Assembly (NCBI GenBank): GCA_900554715.1
Contig: USIN01000079.1
Coordinates: 1-7,614 of the forward strand
Direction: 5' to 3'
DNA length: 7,614 nt
Source of the DNA: an uncultured Bacteroidales bacterium
GTDB taxonomy: Bacteria > Bacteroidota > Bacteroidia > Bacteroidales > Muribaculaceae
Positions 1 through 5,675 of the stretch are shown in pieces; the stretch's first letter is position 1; every line of letters begins with the position of its first letter. The notes below the pieces were generated by a model. It saw only the letters and a program-made list of their open reading frames with translations. It ran no database searches and had not been told where the DNA came from. A program made the translations under genes and the position numbers.

Positions 1-1
1 T

Positions 2-568
2 CTTGCGGTGTCGCTCGGTATGAAAGATACGATCGCGAACATCATCGGCGGTTTCGGTCTGACAGCCGACCAGATTTATATCGGCATCTGCCGTCTGATG
101 TATCCCTTCTTCGGCGGCCTGCTGCTTTACAGGCTTTCGCGCTGCCGCATAAATTTAGGCGCGAATGCTTTCCTGTGGTGTTCGGTGGCACTGGCAGCTG
201 TTCTGGCAGTCCCGCATGTCGGCGGCGAGGATATGCCGTGGCTCAATGGACTGTATTGTGCCGGCGTTATTCTTTTTGTGTTCCCGGCGATAGTGGCTGC
301 CGGTGCGGGCAGCCCGCTCAAGGGTAAAAAGGCGACGGCCCTGTGCCGCTTCCTCGGCGAGATTTCTTATCCGCTCTATATCACGCATTATCCGATGATA
401 TACGTCCAAATGAACTGGGCCGCGCAGCATGCCGGGGCACCGCTGTCGACACATATCTTTGTGGCTGTAAGTATATTCGTAGCGTCAATCGCCGTCGCTT
501 ATGCCGCCGTGAAGGTCTATGACACGCCGGTGAGGGCCTGGCTGACAGAAAAATGGCTTAAACGATGA
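2..568 (+). CDS. Acyltransferase family 3 membrane protein, C-terminal part (5' end outside window)
   Basis: This is the C-terminal 188 residues of an integral membrane acyltransferase of the OafA/YrhL type (acyltransferase family 3). Such proteins move acetyl or other acyl groups across the inner membrane onto sugars of polysaccharides, lipids or other surface glycans. The reading frame is open to the window edge, so the N-terminal half with the expected catalytic histidine is not visible. Visible are about five hydrophobic segments rich in G, A, V, I and F, and a segment reading GEISYPLYITHYPMIYV, which matches the family's late signature (G-x-I-S-Y-P-x-Y-x-x-H-x-P). The protein ends in a short basic tail. 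A GTG at position 8 and an ATG at position 20 are internal codons, not starts. The stop codon overlaps the next gene's ATG as ATGA, implying co-transcription and translational coupling. The acceptor substrate cannot be told from this fragment. Confidence 0.85.
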   Translation, partial: LAVSLGMKDTIANIIGGFGLTADQIYIGICRLMYPFFGGLLLYRLSRCRINLGANAFLWCSVALAAVLAVPHVGGEDMPWLNGLYCAGVILFVFPAIVAAGAGSPLKGKKATALCRFLGEISYPLYITHYPMIYVQMNWAAQHAGAPLSTHIFVAVSIFVASIAVAYAAVKVYDTPVRAWLTEKWLKR

Positions 569-960
569 CGGCAGTGAGAATACATCATGTCGCGATATAT
601 GTCTGCGACCTCGAGAGAGCGCGGCGGTTTTTCGAGGATTATTTCGGCGGTGTGGCCGGCAAACGGTATAATAACGTCGCCACAGGTTTCTCGTCATATT
701 TCATCTCGCTTGACGGTTTTGCATGTATAGAGATTATGACGCGACCCGAAGTCGACGCCACGATCCCACGCGGTCTTTATGACCCGGGATATGCCCACAT
801 GGCAATATCGCTCGGCAGCCGGAAGGCTGTCGATGCCATGACTCGCCGTCTCGCCGATGACGGGTATGAACTGCTGCGTGGACCACGTGTGACGGGCGAC
901 GGCTATTATGAGAGCTGTATGCTGATATTCGACGGCATCATCATCGAACTCTGTGAATAA
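565..960 (+). CDS. VOC (glyoxalase/bleomycin-resistance fold) family protein
   Basis: A 131-residue protein with the vicinal-oxygen-chelate fold: two beta-alpha-beta-beta-beta modules forming one metal site. The start IHHVAIYVCDLERARRFFED is typical of the family, and the four expected metal ligands are all present: H8, E56 (CIEIM), H78 (YAHMAIS) and E128 (IIIELCE). Length and motifs fit the lactoylglutathione-lyase-like group, which includes glyoxalase I, metal-dependent isomerases and dioxygenases. The intact ligand set suggests an active metalloenzyme rather than an antibiotic-binding protein, but the substrate is unknown, so no gene symbol is given. The ATG overlaps the stop of the upstream acyltransferase by 4 nt, so it is probably translated by re-initiation. 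It is cytoplasmic, with no signal peptide. The next gene begins 92 nt downstream behind its own promoter-like element, so this gene probably ends its unit, although I see no strong terminator hairpin. Confidence 0.88.
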   Translation: MTAVRIHHVAIYVCDLERARRFFEDYFGGVAGKRYNNVATGFSSYFISLDGFACIEIMTRPEVDATIPRGLYDPGYAHMAISLGSRKAVDAMTRRLADDGYELLRGPRVTGDGYYESCMLIFDGIIIELCE

Positions 961-990
961 AGTGGCGCCTCGTAACACAAAAATAATTTG

Positions 991-998
991 TAATTTTG
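991..998 (+). promoter_or_regulatory. Putative Bacteroidota -7 promoter element for the DJ-1/TfoX pair
   Basis: TAATTTTG matches the TAnnTTTG consensus exactly and lies in the 92-nt gap before the DJ-1-like gene. Transcription would start a few bases downstream, leaving a leader of about 50 nt. No good TTTG -33 element is visible at the usual spacing, so this rests on the -7 match alone. Confidence 0.45.
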
Positions 999-1052
999 CA
1001 GGCGGAATATATTAGCACTAACTGATGTCGAGTCATATAACCCCCTGTAATA

Positions 1053-1658
1053 ATGAACAATATTTTGTATATTTTGCTGCCGGATTATGCGGCGCATGAA
1101 GCGGTCTATCTTTCGCAAGCGATAGCTTCTGATGAATTTGCCTTGAAAGAGAATCCGAAGTATGTCAACAAGGTCGTGGCGCCTACGATGGCACCCGTCA
1201 GATCGATAGGCGGTTTCGCGACAGTGCCCGATTATTCGTTTGACACGATGCCTGACGATTATGCCGCGCTGGTGCTTATCGGCGGTTTCGGGTGGGCCAA
1301 GCCTGTCGCGGAAGAAGTCGTGCCACTTGTAAAGCAGGCGCTTGCAGCCGGGAAAATTGTCGGTGCAATCTGTAATGCGGCCTCATTCATGGCCGCGCAC
1401 GGATTTCTCAATGCCTGCCGGCACACAGGCAACGGCCTTGATCAACTTAAGCTATGGGGCGGTGACAATTATACGAATTCCGACGGATATGTCAACGCGC
1501 AGGCTGTCGCTGACGGCAACATCGTGACTGCAAACGGTTCGGCGACGCTTGAATTTGCCAAAGAGCTGCTTCTGCTTCTCGGCAACGACACGCCCGACCG
1601 CATCGAGATGTATTATCAGTTTAACAAACAAGGCTTCTGTAGCTTGTTTCCCGGATAA
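1053..1658 (+). CDS. DJ-1/PfpI family (class I glutamine amidotransferase-like) protein
   Basis: A 201-residue cytoplasmic protein of the DJ-1/PfpI superfamily. It opens with a beta strand (NNILYILLPDY), has a conserved acidic residue E16 where DJ-1 proteins carry the glutamate that contacts the nucleophile, a GGFGW turn at 77-81, and the nucleophile elbow at 104-109 (GAICNA) with C107 as predicted reactive cysteine. RHTGNGLDQLK at 123-133 resembles the HTSN stretch seen in YdeA-like members. The residue after the cysteine is Asn, not the His of PfpI proteases, which argues against a PfpI-type peptidase. Family members act as stress chaperones, glyoxalases or amidases; which applies here cannot be decided. 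Start chosen: ATG at 1053, just before the first strand, with no Shine-Dalgarno but a TAnnTTTG element about 55 nt upstream. It is followed after 3 nt by the TfoX-domain gene, so the two form an operon. Confidence 0.85.
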   Translation: MNNILYILLPDYAAHEAVYLSQAIASDEFALKENPKYVNKVVAPTMAPVRSIGGFATVPDYSFDTMPDDYAALVLIGGFGWAKPVAEEVVPLVKQALAAGKIVGAICNAASFMAAHGFLNACRHTGNGLDQLKLWGGDNYTNSDGYVNAQAVADGNIVTANGSATLEFAKELLLLLGNDTPDRIEMYYQFNKQGFCSLFPG

Positions 1659-1661
1659 ACG

Positions 1662-1976
1662 ATGCCCTGCACCACCGAATTTATCGATTTCGTATGTGAC
1701 ACGCTCAAACCGCTTGGCGCCGTGCGTGCCCGCAAGATGATGGGCGACTATGTCGTCTATGTCAACGAGAAATGCGTCATAACCGCCTGTGACAACAACG
1801 CTTATGTCAAGCGGTTGCCCTGCATCGGTGACTTGATGGCCGACGCTGAGTGCGGCTGTCCCTATTCCGGAGCCAAAGAGGCCTATATCCTTGACCTTTC
1901 TGACCAACGCAAAGCGCTCAAAGTCATCGGGACTCTTTGGGACGACTTGCCATACCCGAAATCAAGAAAGAAATAA
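1662..1976 (+). CDS. TfoX/Sxy N-terminal domain protein (stand-alone)
   Basis: A 104-residue protein made only of a TfoX N-terminal domain. The diagnostic stretch is VRARKMMGDYVVYVNEKCV, matching the family pattern R-K-M-F-G-G-Y-x-x-Y-x-x-x-x-x-F, followed by NNAYVKR, which corresponds to the usual D-x-L-Y-L-K element. In gamma-proteobacteria TfoX/Sxy is a regulator of natural competence about 200 residues long with an additional C-terminal helical domain; that domain is absent here and a competence role should not be assumed. Six cysteines in so short a protein (C3, C12, C43, C48 and two near PCIG/ECGCP) are noticeable, and CGCP could be redox-active or metal-binding, but that is speculation. 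The start lies 3 nt after the stop of the DJ-1-like gene, so they are co-transcribed. A hairpin terminator directly follows the stop codon. Confidence 0.82.
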   Translation: MPCTTEFIDFVCDTLKPLGAVRARKMMGDYVVYVNEKCVITACDNNAYVKRLPCIGDLMADAECGCPYSGAKEAYILDLSDQRKALKVIGTLWDDLPYPKSRKK

Positions 1977-2004
1977 GAGGGTGTTTTTATTATTAAGCAT
2001 CCTC
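1977..2004. terminator. Bidirectional hairpin terminator between convergent genes
   Basis: A 7-bp stem (GAGGGTG with CATCCTC, one G-T wobble) closes a 14-nt AT-rich loop directly after the stop of the TfoX-domain gene. On the plus strand it is followed by a run of six T at 2013-2018; on the minus strand by the T-rich stretch TTATTTCTTTCTT. It therefore can serve both converging units. The plus-strand T-run starts 8 nt past the stem, so it is not a textbook case. Confidence 0.6.
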
Positions 2005-2016
2005 TAAAAGCCTTTT

Positions 2017-2619
2017 TTATCGCTTTTTAAAGGTCAGTTTCACGCCGATGCAGAGCTGCAGCCGGTCGCGGAGCTTTATCTCGCTGTTGCCGGTAGCGCT
2101 GAGAAGATATATGTCGCAGGTGCCGATTTCGTAATAGACTGAGACTGATTTGCAGAAACTTTCAGATTCGGGCAGGTGCCATTTCAGCCTCTGGCCGACA
2201 GCGATGTTGGTGCGGATTTTTGTCGACAGTCCGTAGTAACCCGATGGATATCTGTCGGGTTGCCTCACCCAAAAGCGGTCGCTGATTACGGTCGTGAAAT
2301 ATAGGCTCGACGTGAGCGGTTCGAATGTAAACCGGTTGCCGGTTTTGATTTGCCAGGGTATGAAATTCTCTTTTAAGGCGAAGGTCACTTTTGACGAGTT
2401 GGAATCATATTTGGGGATTAAGCCCACAAACAACTCAGTCTCCCAGCGTTGCCCGGCTCCGTATCGCCAGCCCGGGCCGCATGAAACAATGCCCATGCCG
2501 CCTCCTGTCTGGCAAGAAATACACGCCGGCCGCAGATTTATCGCAAAGATATCCGCGGCGGTGACAATCATAGCCACAACAGCCGCAATACGTTTAAAAA
2601 TCGACCACTTCATAATCAT
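2017..2619 (-). CDS. Secreted, probable outer-membrane/envelope protein of unknown function
   Basis: A 200-residue protein with a clear signal peptide: basic start (KWSIFKR), hydrophobic core IAAVVAMIVTAA, and likely signal peptidase I cleavage after A26 (DIFA|IN). There is no lipobox. The mature part is rich in aromatic and alternating hydrophobic/polar residues (YYGLSTKIRTNIAVGQRLKW; LQLCIGVKLTF), suggesting a small beta-barrel or beta-rich envelope protein. The stretch WETELFVGLIPKYDSNSSKV followed by an F-I-P-W segment resembles a conserved Bacteroidales hypothetical outer-membrane family I have seen only as uncharacterised. The ATG (plus-strand 2617-2619) lies inside the end of the phosphoesterase gene, overlapping it by 26 nt, so the two are one operon and probably translationally coupled; an ATG two codons later is an equally possible start. 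Function unknown. Confidence 0.75.
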   Translation of the reverse strand: MIMKWSIFKRIAAVVAMIVTAADIFAINLRPACISCQTGGGMGIVSCGPGWRYGAGQRWETELFVGLIPKYDSNSSKVTFALKENFIPWQIKTGNRFTFEPLTSSLYFTTVISDRFWVRQPDRYPSGYYGLSTKIRTNIAVGQRLKWHLPESESFCKSVSVYYEIGTCDIYLLSATGNSEIKLRDRLQLCIGVKLTFKKR

Positions 2620-3391
2620 AAGATCCGTCGTCTTTGATGTCGAAAACCAAAAATGACCGTTTTTTTATGTTGGCGCACTCATAATATATTACTCCGTCGT
2701 CAAACATGTCAGTTGCTTGGACGTGGTGACCGTGGCCGTAGAGACAGAATTGCAGCCCGGGAAAATTTTTAAGGCATTCATGAGCCGTGTTGTTGTTAAA
2801 CTGGTCGCTGAACGGTCCGGCGTGCATCAGCACGATGGTTCGTGTGACCGACGGGGGCAGGGCTGCCAGCTCATTTTTCAGGAATCCGAAGTCAGGTATC
2901 GCCACCGAATAGTTGAATTCGAGTGCGTTAGTATTCAGGCAGATGAATCTGACGTCGCCGGCAGTAAAAGCGTAGTCCTGATCTCCGAAAATCGTCTCGT
3001 ATGCCTCAATGCCGGTTGCGATGCAGTCGTGATTACCGATAACGCTGACATACGGCATCTTAAGACGCCCGAGAATGTCACGCGCCCACTCGAATTCGCG
3101 AGTCGCGCCATATTCGGTGAAGTCGCCGCCGTGGACGACGAAGTCGATGTCGCCCCGCCGGTTAATGGCTCTCACCGCATCGGCCGTCTCATCATAGCCG
3201 CGCTGTGTGTCAGATATCATCGCGAACGTAAACGATGTCTTGCCTTCGAGTGCAGCCTCAATCAGAGCCGTATTCCTGTCAGTCAGATGTTTCTCGCCTG
3301 TGACATTTACGTCATAAGGATGGCTTTCAATCATATCACAAGCTGTCAGCGGTATGATTGCCGTCAATGTCATTATCAGTTTTTTCAGCAT
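2594..3391 (-). CDS. Calcineurin-like metallophosphoesterase, predicted lipoprotein
   Basis: A 265-residue phosphoesterase with the binuclear-metal calcineurin-like motifs in order: D61-x-Q63 (ISDTQ), GGD 88-90, GNHD 119-122, H190 (LMHAGP) and GHGH 219-222. The first motif has Gln where the classical family has His (D-x-H), a variant known in some extracellular and phosphatase-like members; it may alter the metal site. The N-terminus MLKKLIMTLTAIIPLTAC is a lipoprotein signal peptide, with lipobox LTAC and acylated C18, so the enzyme should be anchored in the cell envelope and face the periplasm or surface. Predicted role: hydrolysis of a phosphomonoester or phosphodiester outside the cytoplasm; substrate unknown. 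It is the first gene of a two-gene minus-strand unit and its 3' end overlaps the start of the secreted protein gene, suggesting a shared envelope role. A weak -7-like element lies on the minus strand at 3426-3433. Confidence 0.88.
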   Translation of the reverse strand: MLKKLIMTLTAIIPLTACDMIESHPYDVNVTGEKHLTDRNTALIEAALEGKTSFTFAMISDTQRGYDETADAVRAINRRGDIDFVVHGGDFTEYGATREFEWARDILGRLKMPYVSVIGNHDCIATGIEAYETIFGDQDYAFTAGDVRFICLNTNALEFNYSVAIPDFGFLKNELAALPPSVTRTIVLMHAGPFSDQFNNNTAHECLKNFPGLQFCLYGHGHHVQATDMFDDGVIYYECANIKKRSFLVFDIKDDGSYDYEVVDF

Positions 3392-3480
3392 TTATGAAAA
3401 ATAATAAGATTAGTCGTTGGCAATGCAAATATCGGCAAAACTCTCGGGTACGATGTGTTCCATTTGACTTATAAATTGGG

Positions 3481-3501
3481 ATAAAACCCATCGGGATTTA
3501 T
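3481..3501. other. Short hairpin in divergent intergenic region, function unclear
   Basis: Within the 273-bp gap between the divergent phosphoesterase and acetyltransferase genes, ATAAAACCCATCGGGATTTAT (written here as arms ATAAA and TTTAT outside CCC and GGG) folds into a stem with one A-A mismatch and a 3-nt loop. Because both flanking genes point away, it terminates neither. It could be a remnant, a small-RNA element or chance. The remainder of this gap holds no credible small gene. Confidence 0.3.
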
Positions 3502-3579
3502 TATGTAAATGCCAGTCTGTTAGAGTGTTGTTCCTTTTTGATGACAATATGCGACCAAAAGGCCAATTAAGATTGACTC

Positions 3580-3627
3580 AGATGTCACATAAAGATACCG
3601 TGCGGGCGGCGGAGCCTCATGACATCT
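3580..3627. repeat. Inverted repeat overlapping the acetyltransferase promoter (possible operator)
   Basis: AGATGTCA at 3580-3587 and its exact reverse complement TGACATCT at 3620-3627 are separated by 32 nt, about 40 bp centre to centre. The left arm is also half of a tighter palindrome, TGAC-N6-GTCA, at 3574-3587. The right arm touches the predicted -33 region, so a bound regulator would compete with RNA polymerase. An RNA hairpin is less likely because the repeat lies upstream of the predicted transcription start. No regulator family is assigned. Confidence 0.35.
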
Positions 3628-3657
3628 TGGTTGTAATCGTGATTTTCGTTATATTTG
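3627..3657 (+). promoter_or_regulatory. Putative Bacteroidota promoter immediately before the GNAT gene
   Basis: The -7 element TATATTTG at 3650-3657 matches TAnnTTTG exactly, and a TTGG at 3627-3630 sits 19 nt upstream where the -33 TTTG/TTG element is expected. Only 7 nt separate the -7 box from the ATG at 3665, so the predicted transcript begins at or within a few bases of the start codon. Confidence 0.55.
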
Positions 3658-3664
3658 CCGGTAA

Positions 3665-4339
3665 ATGGATGATATTATCATAAGAAACGAATTACCCGGA
3701 GATTATCGGGCAGTCGAGAACCTTACCCGCGAAGCGTTCTGGAATGTTTACCAACCGGGATGCACCGAGCATTATCTGCTGTCGCGCATGCGGCAGTCAT
3801 CTGACTTTGCCGCGGAACTCGATTTCGTCGCCGAATGCGACGGACGAATTGTCGGCAACGTTGTCTGTGCCGCCTCATATATTGACGGTGACGATGGCCG
3901 GCAGCATAAAGTTCTGTGTCTCGGCCCTATATCTGTTCTGCCACAGTATCAGCGCAAGGGCATTGGCCGCCTTCTTATAGACAGCGTTATAAAAGCGGCG
4001 TCGGAAATGGATTGGAAGGCAATATTGCTTTGCGGAGATCCGCTGTTATATTGCCGCTATGGGTTCAGGCAAGCGGCCGATTACGGCATAAGAACAACCG
4101 ACAATAAATATTCTCCGGCTCTTATGTTATATCCACTCGGTGCGACCTGTCCGTCGTCTTTGTCCGGGCGCTTTGTCGAGAGCGATGCTTATAAGCCCGA
4201 TATGACACAGTTCGAGCAGTATGACAGAAATTTTCCGGTGAAGCCTAAGCTGTCGGATACGCCTTCGCAGCTGAGGTTTCGCGAATTGGTGATGTCAGAA
4301 TATGATTGCATCAGAGCAGATTTATTTTCAGAGGAATAA
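3665..4339 (+). CDS. GNAT family N-acetyltransferase (YhbS-like, COG3153 type)
   Basis: A 224-residue acetyl-CoA-dependent N-acetyltransferase. The N-terminal beta strand and first helix (IIIRNELPGDYRAVENLTR) are typical, followed by a variable insertion, strands carrying FVAECDGRIVGNVV (54-67), LGPISVLPQYQRKGIGRLLI (86-105) with the acetyl-CoA pyrophosphate-binding signature Q96-R-K-G-I-G101, and LLCGDPLLYCRYGFRQA, the late strand that in the YhbS group reads G-D-P-x-Y-Y-x-R-F-G-F. The C-terminal ~80 residues extend past the core GNAT fold and may shape the acceptor site. Acceptor unknown. An in-frame TAA directly precedes the ATG (3662-3664), so no earlier start is possible. A -7 element lies only 7 nt upstream, suggesting a leaderless or nearly leaderless mRNA. 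The next gene begins 41 nt downstream on the same strand and may be partly co-transcribed. Confidence 0.88.
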   Translation: MDDIIIRNELPGDYRAVENLTREAFWNVYQPGCTEHYLLSRMRQSSDFAAELDFVAECDGRIVGNVVCAASYIDGDDGRQHKVLCLGPISVLPQYQRKGIGRLLIDSVIKAASEMDWKAILLCGDPLLYCRYGFRQAADYGIRTTDNKYSPALMLYPLGATCPSSLSGRFVESDAYKPDMTQFEQYDRNFPVKPKLSDTPSQLRFRELVMSEYDCIRADLFSEE

Positions 4340-4380
4340 ATTATAGTGTATATTTAAGGCCAAAAAGATTGAACTTATAG

Positions 4381-5205
4381 ATGAGAACGGCATTAGTTTG
4401 TTTAACGGTATGGATATCAGTGTTGTCAGGCGGTATGGTTATGGGCGCGCGGACAGTCGTGTCGGCCACGACGGGCGAGCCGGTTGTCTATGCCAGCGTC
4501 GGAGTGCTGAATAAAACCCTCGGGACGGTCACCGATTCAACGGGAACATTCAGGCTCACTGTCCCGCGGGAAATGCTAGACGACACACTGCGTATATCTT
4601 GTGTCGGCTATGAGACAAGAGATTTCAGACTGAGAGATCTGATGGCCTACGGAGACACAATCAGGCTGGCGGAAGTGACTGTGGCTCTTAATGAGGTGGT
4701 CGTAAAGCCGCGCAACATAAAACATAAGACGGCCGGACGTAAGGGTAAGGGAGGTTTTGTGTATATCGAGATTGAAAGCGACCGTGCCGCCGGTCAAGGC
4801 GTTGCAATTCCATTGGAGGTCAAAAGCGTGGCGTGGCTCAAGGAATTGGGCTTCTGCGTAATCGACAATGACGCCACTGTCGGCCATATGAAATTTAGAG
4901 TGAATGTCTACAGGAAGACAGACGGAGAATATCTGATTGAAAACATGCCGCCGGTATATTTTGATTTCTATAAGAGTAATCTCAAGGACGAATGGTTTAC
5001 GTATGTTTTTCCCGAGGAGATGATGCTCGAAAAAGGGGAATATTATATAGAACTCGAATTTCTTGAGAACTTCAGAGGCAAACAATTCATAATGAAGTCT
5101 AAACCATTGACCGGCCGCACGCGTTACCGTTACGCGAGCCAGTCGCAATGGGAGACTTTGCCTTTCGGCGCCCCGATTTATATCGACTATGACGCAACAG
5201 AGTAA
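4381..5205 (+). CDS. Secreted CarboxypepD_reg-like domain protein with uncharacterised C-terminal domain
   Basis: A 274-residue exported protein. Residues 1-23 form a signal peptide with likely cleavage near MVMGA|RT. Residues about 24-105 form a carboxypeptidase-regulatory-like beta sandwich of the kind found at the N-terminus of SusC/TonB-dependent receptors: TTGEPVVYASVGVLN, then LGTVTDSTGTFRLTVP, then LRISCVGYETR, and VALNEVVVKP at 101-110 resembling the end of that domain. Here it is not followed by a TonB plug and barrel; instead a linker rich in K and G (IKHKTAGRKGKGG) leads to a beta-rich, aromatic domain of about 150 residues whose family I cannot name. It ends in IDYDATE, without a strong barrel signal. 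A likely periplasmic or surface-associated role is inferred. An in-frame TAG lies immediately before the ATG, fixing the start. A weak -7-like TATATTTA lies at 4349-4356. Confidence 0.8.
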   Translation: MRTALVCLTVWISVLSGGMVMGARTVVSATTGEPVVYASVGVLNKTLGTVTDSTGTFRLTVPREMLDDTLRISCVGYETRDFRLRDLMAYGDTIRLAEVTVALNEVVVKPRNIKHKTAGRKGKGGFVYIEIESDRAAGQGVAIPLEVKSVAWLKELGFCVIDNDATVGHMKFRVNVYRKTDGEYLIENMPPVYFDFYKSNLKDEWFTYVFPEEMMLEKGEYYIELEFLENFRGKQFIMKSKPLTGRTRYRYASQSQWETLPFGAPIYIDYDATE

Positions 5206-5240
5206 TCAGCAAATTATCCAATTACTAAAAATATAAAACT

Positions 5241-5669
5241 ATGACATTGAAATATACTCCTGAGAATATTACTTCGCTGGGTGAGGATGAGGTGTTTGTC
5301 TTCGGCAGCAATCTGGCCGGCATGCATGGCGGCGGCGCGGCACGTGTGGCTCACAAACTTTTCGGCGCCAAGATGGGGCAGGGTGTAGGCATGCAGGGTC
5401 AGTCTTACGCTATCCCGACGATGCAGGGCGGCGTGGAGACGATCAAACCATACGTCGACGATTTCATTAAGCTTGCCCGCGAGTGGGACCAGACGACATT
5501 CTATGTCACCCGCATCGGCTGCGGCATAGCGGGTTTCAAGGATTCTGAAATCGCTCCGCTTTTTGCCGACGCAATGGATCTTTATAATGTGATTCTGCCG
5601 GAGTCGTTTGTCAGGGAGATAAATAAGCTTAAAGGCAAAGACGACACGCAGCCGACATTGCCCGAGTAA
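5241..5669 (+). CDS. Macro-domain-like protein (resembles the A1S_2505 phage non-structural family)
   Basis: A 142-residue cytoplasmic protein. Three segments match the layout of macro (ADP-ribose-binding) domains: VFVFGSNLAGMHGGGAARVA (18-37), equivalent to the macro N-A-N-x-x-L-x-G-G-G-G-V loop with N24 and G30-G32; QSYAIPTM (54-61), equivalent to the strand before the phosphate loop; and IGCGIAGFKDSEIA (92-105), equivalent to the macro loop I-G-T-G-x-x-G-F-P. The spacing and wording FGSNLAG...GCGIAGF fit the group NCBI names A1S_2505 family phage non-structural protein; this name is from memory. Predicted role: binding or hydrolysis of ADP-ribose or a related nucleotide, unproven. No phage genes are nearby. 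The leader is AT-rich (ATATAAAACT before ATG) with no Shine-Dalgarno; it begins 35 nt after the preceding gene and is probably co-transcribed with it. Its stop lies 6 nt from the stop of the convergent phosphatase gene, with no clear terminator between. Confidence 0.75.
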   Translation: MTLKYTPENITSLGEDEVFVFGSNLAGMHGGGAARVAHKLFGAKMGQGVGMQGQSYAIPTMQGGVETIKPYVDDFIKLAREWDQTTFYVTRIGCGIAGFKDSEIAPLFADAMDLYNVILPESFVREINKLKGKDDTQPTLPE

Positions 5670-5675
5670 GCGTTG

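Noticed and set aside
1452..1907. A 151-codon minus-strand open frame across the DJ-1/TfoX junction
   Set aside because: Both plus-strand genes carry family motifs through the whole stretch; the antisense frame has none.
1662..1976. Competence regulator tfoX/sxy
   Set aside because: Only the N-terminal domain is present, and the known competence role is established in gamma-proteobacteria, not for this short form.
2717..3397. A 226-codon plus-strand open frame opposite the phosphoesterase gene
   Set aside because: It is the antisense of a gene with complete catalytic motifs; its translation shows no domain pattern and is explained by codon bias in the real gene.
3481..3501. Rho-independent terminator in the divergent intergenic region
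   Set aside because: No gene on either strand runs into it and neither side has a convincing T-run directly after the stem.
4576..5148. A 190-codon minus-strand open frame inside the CarboxypepD_reg gene
   Set aside because: It is antisense to a protein with a signal peptide and recognisable domain, has no promoter or recognisable motif, and is a shadow frame.
5241..5669. Prophage remnant suggested by the phage-named macro-like family
   Set aside because: No integrase, phage structural or lysis gene, or attachment repeat is seen nearby, and composition does not differ noticeably by eye.
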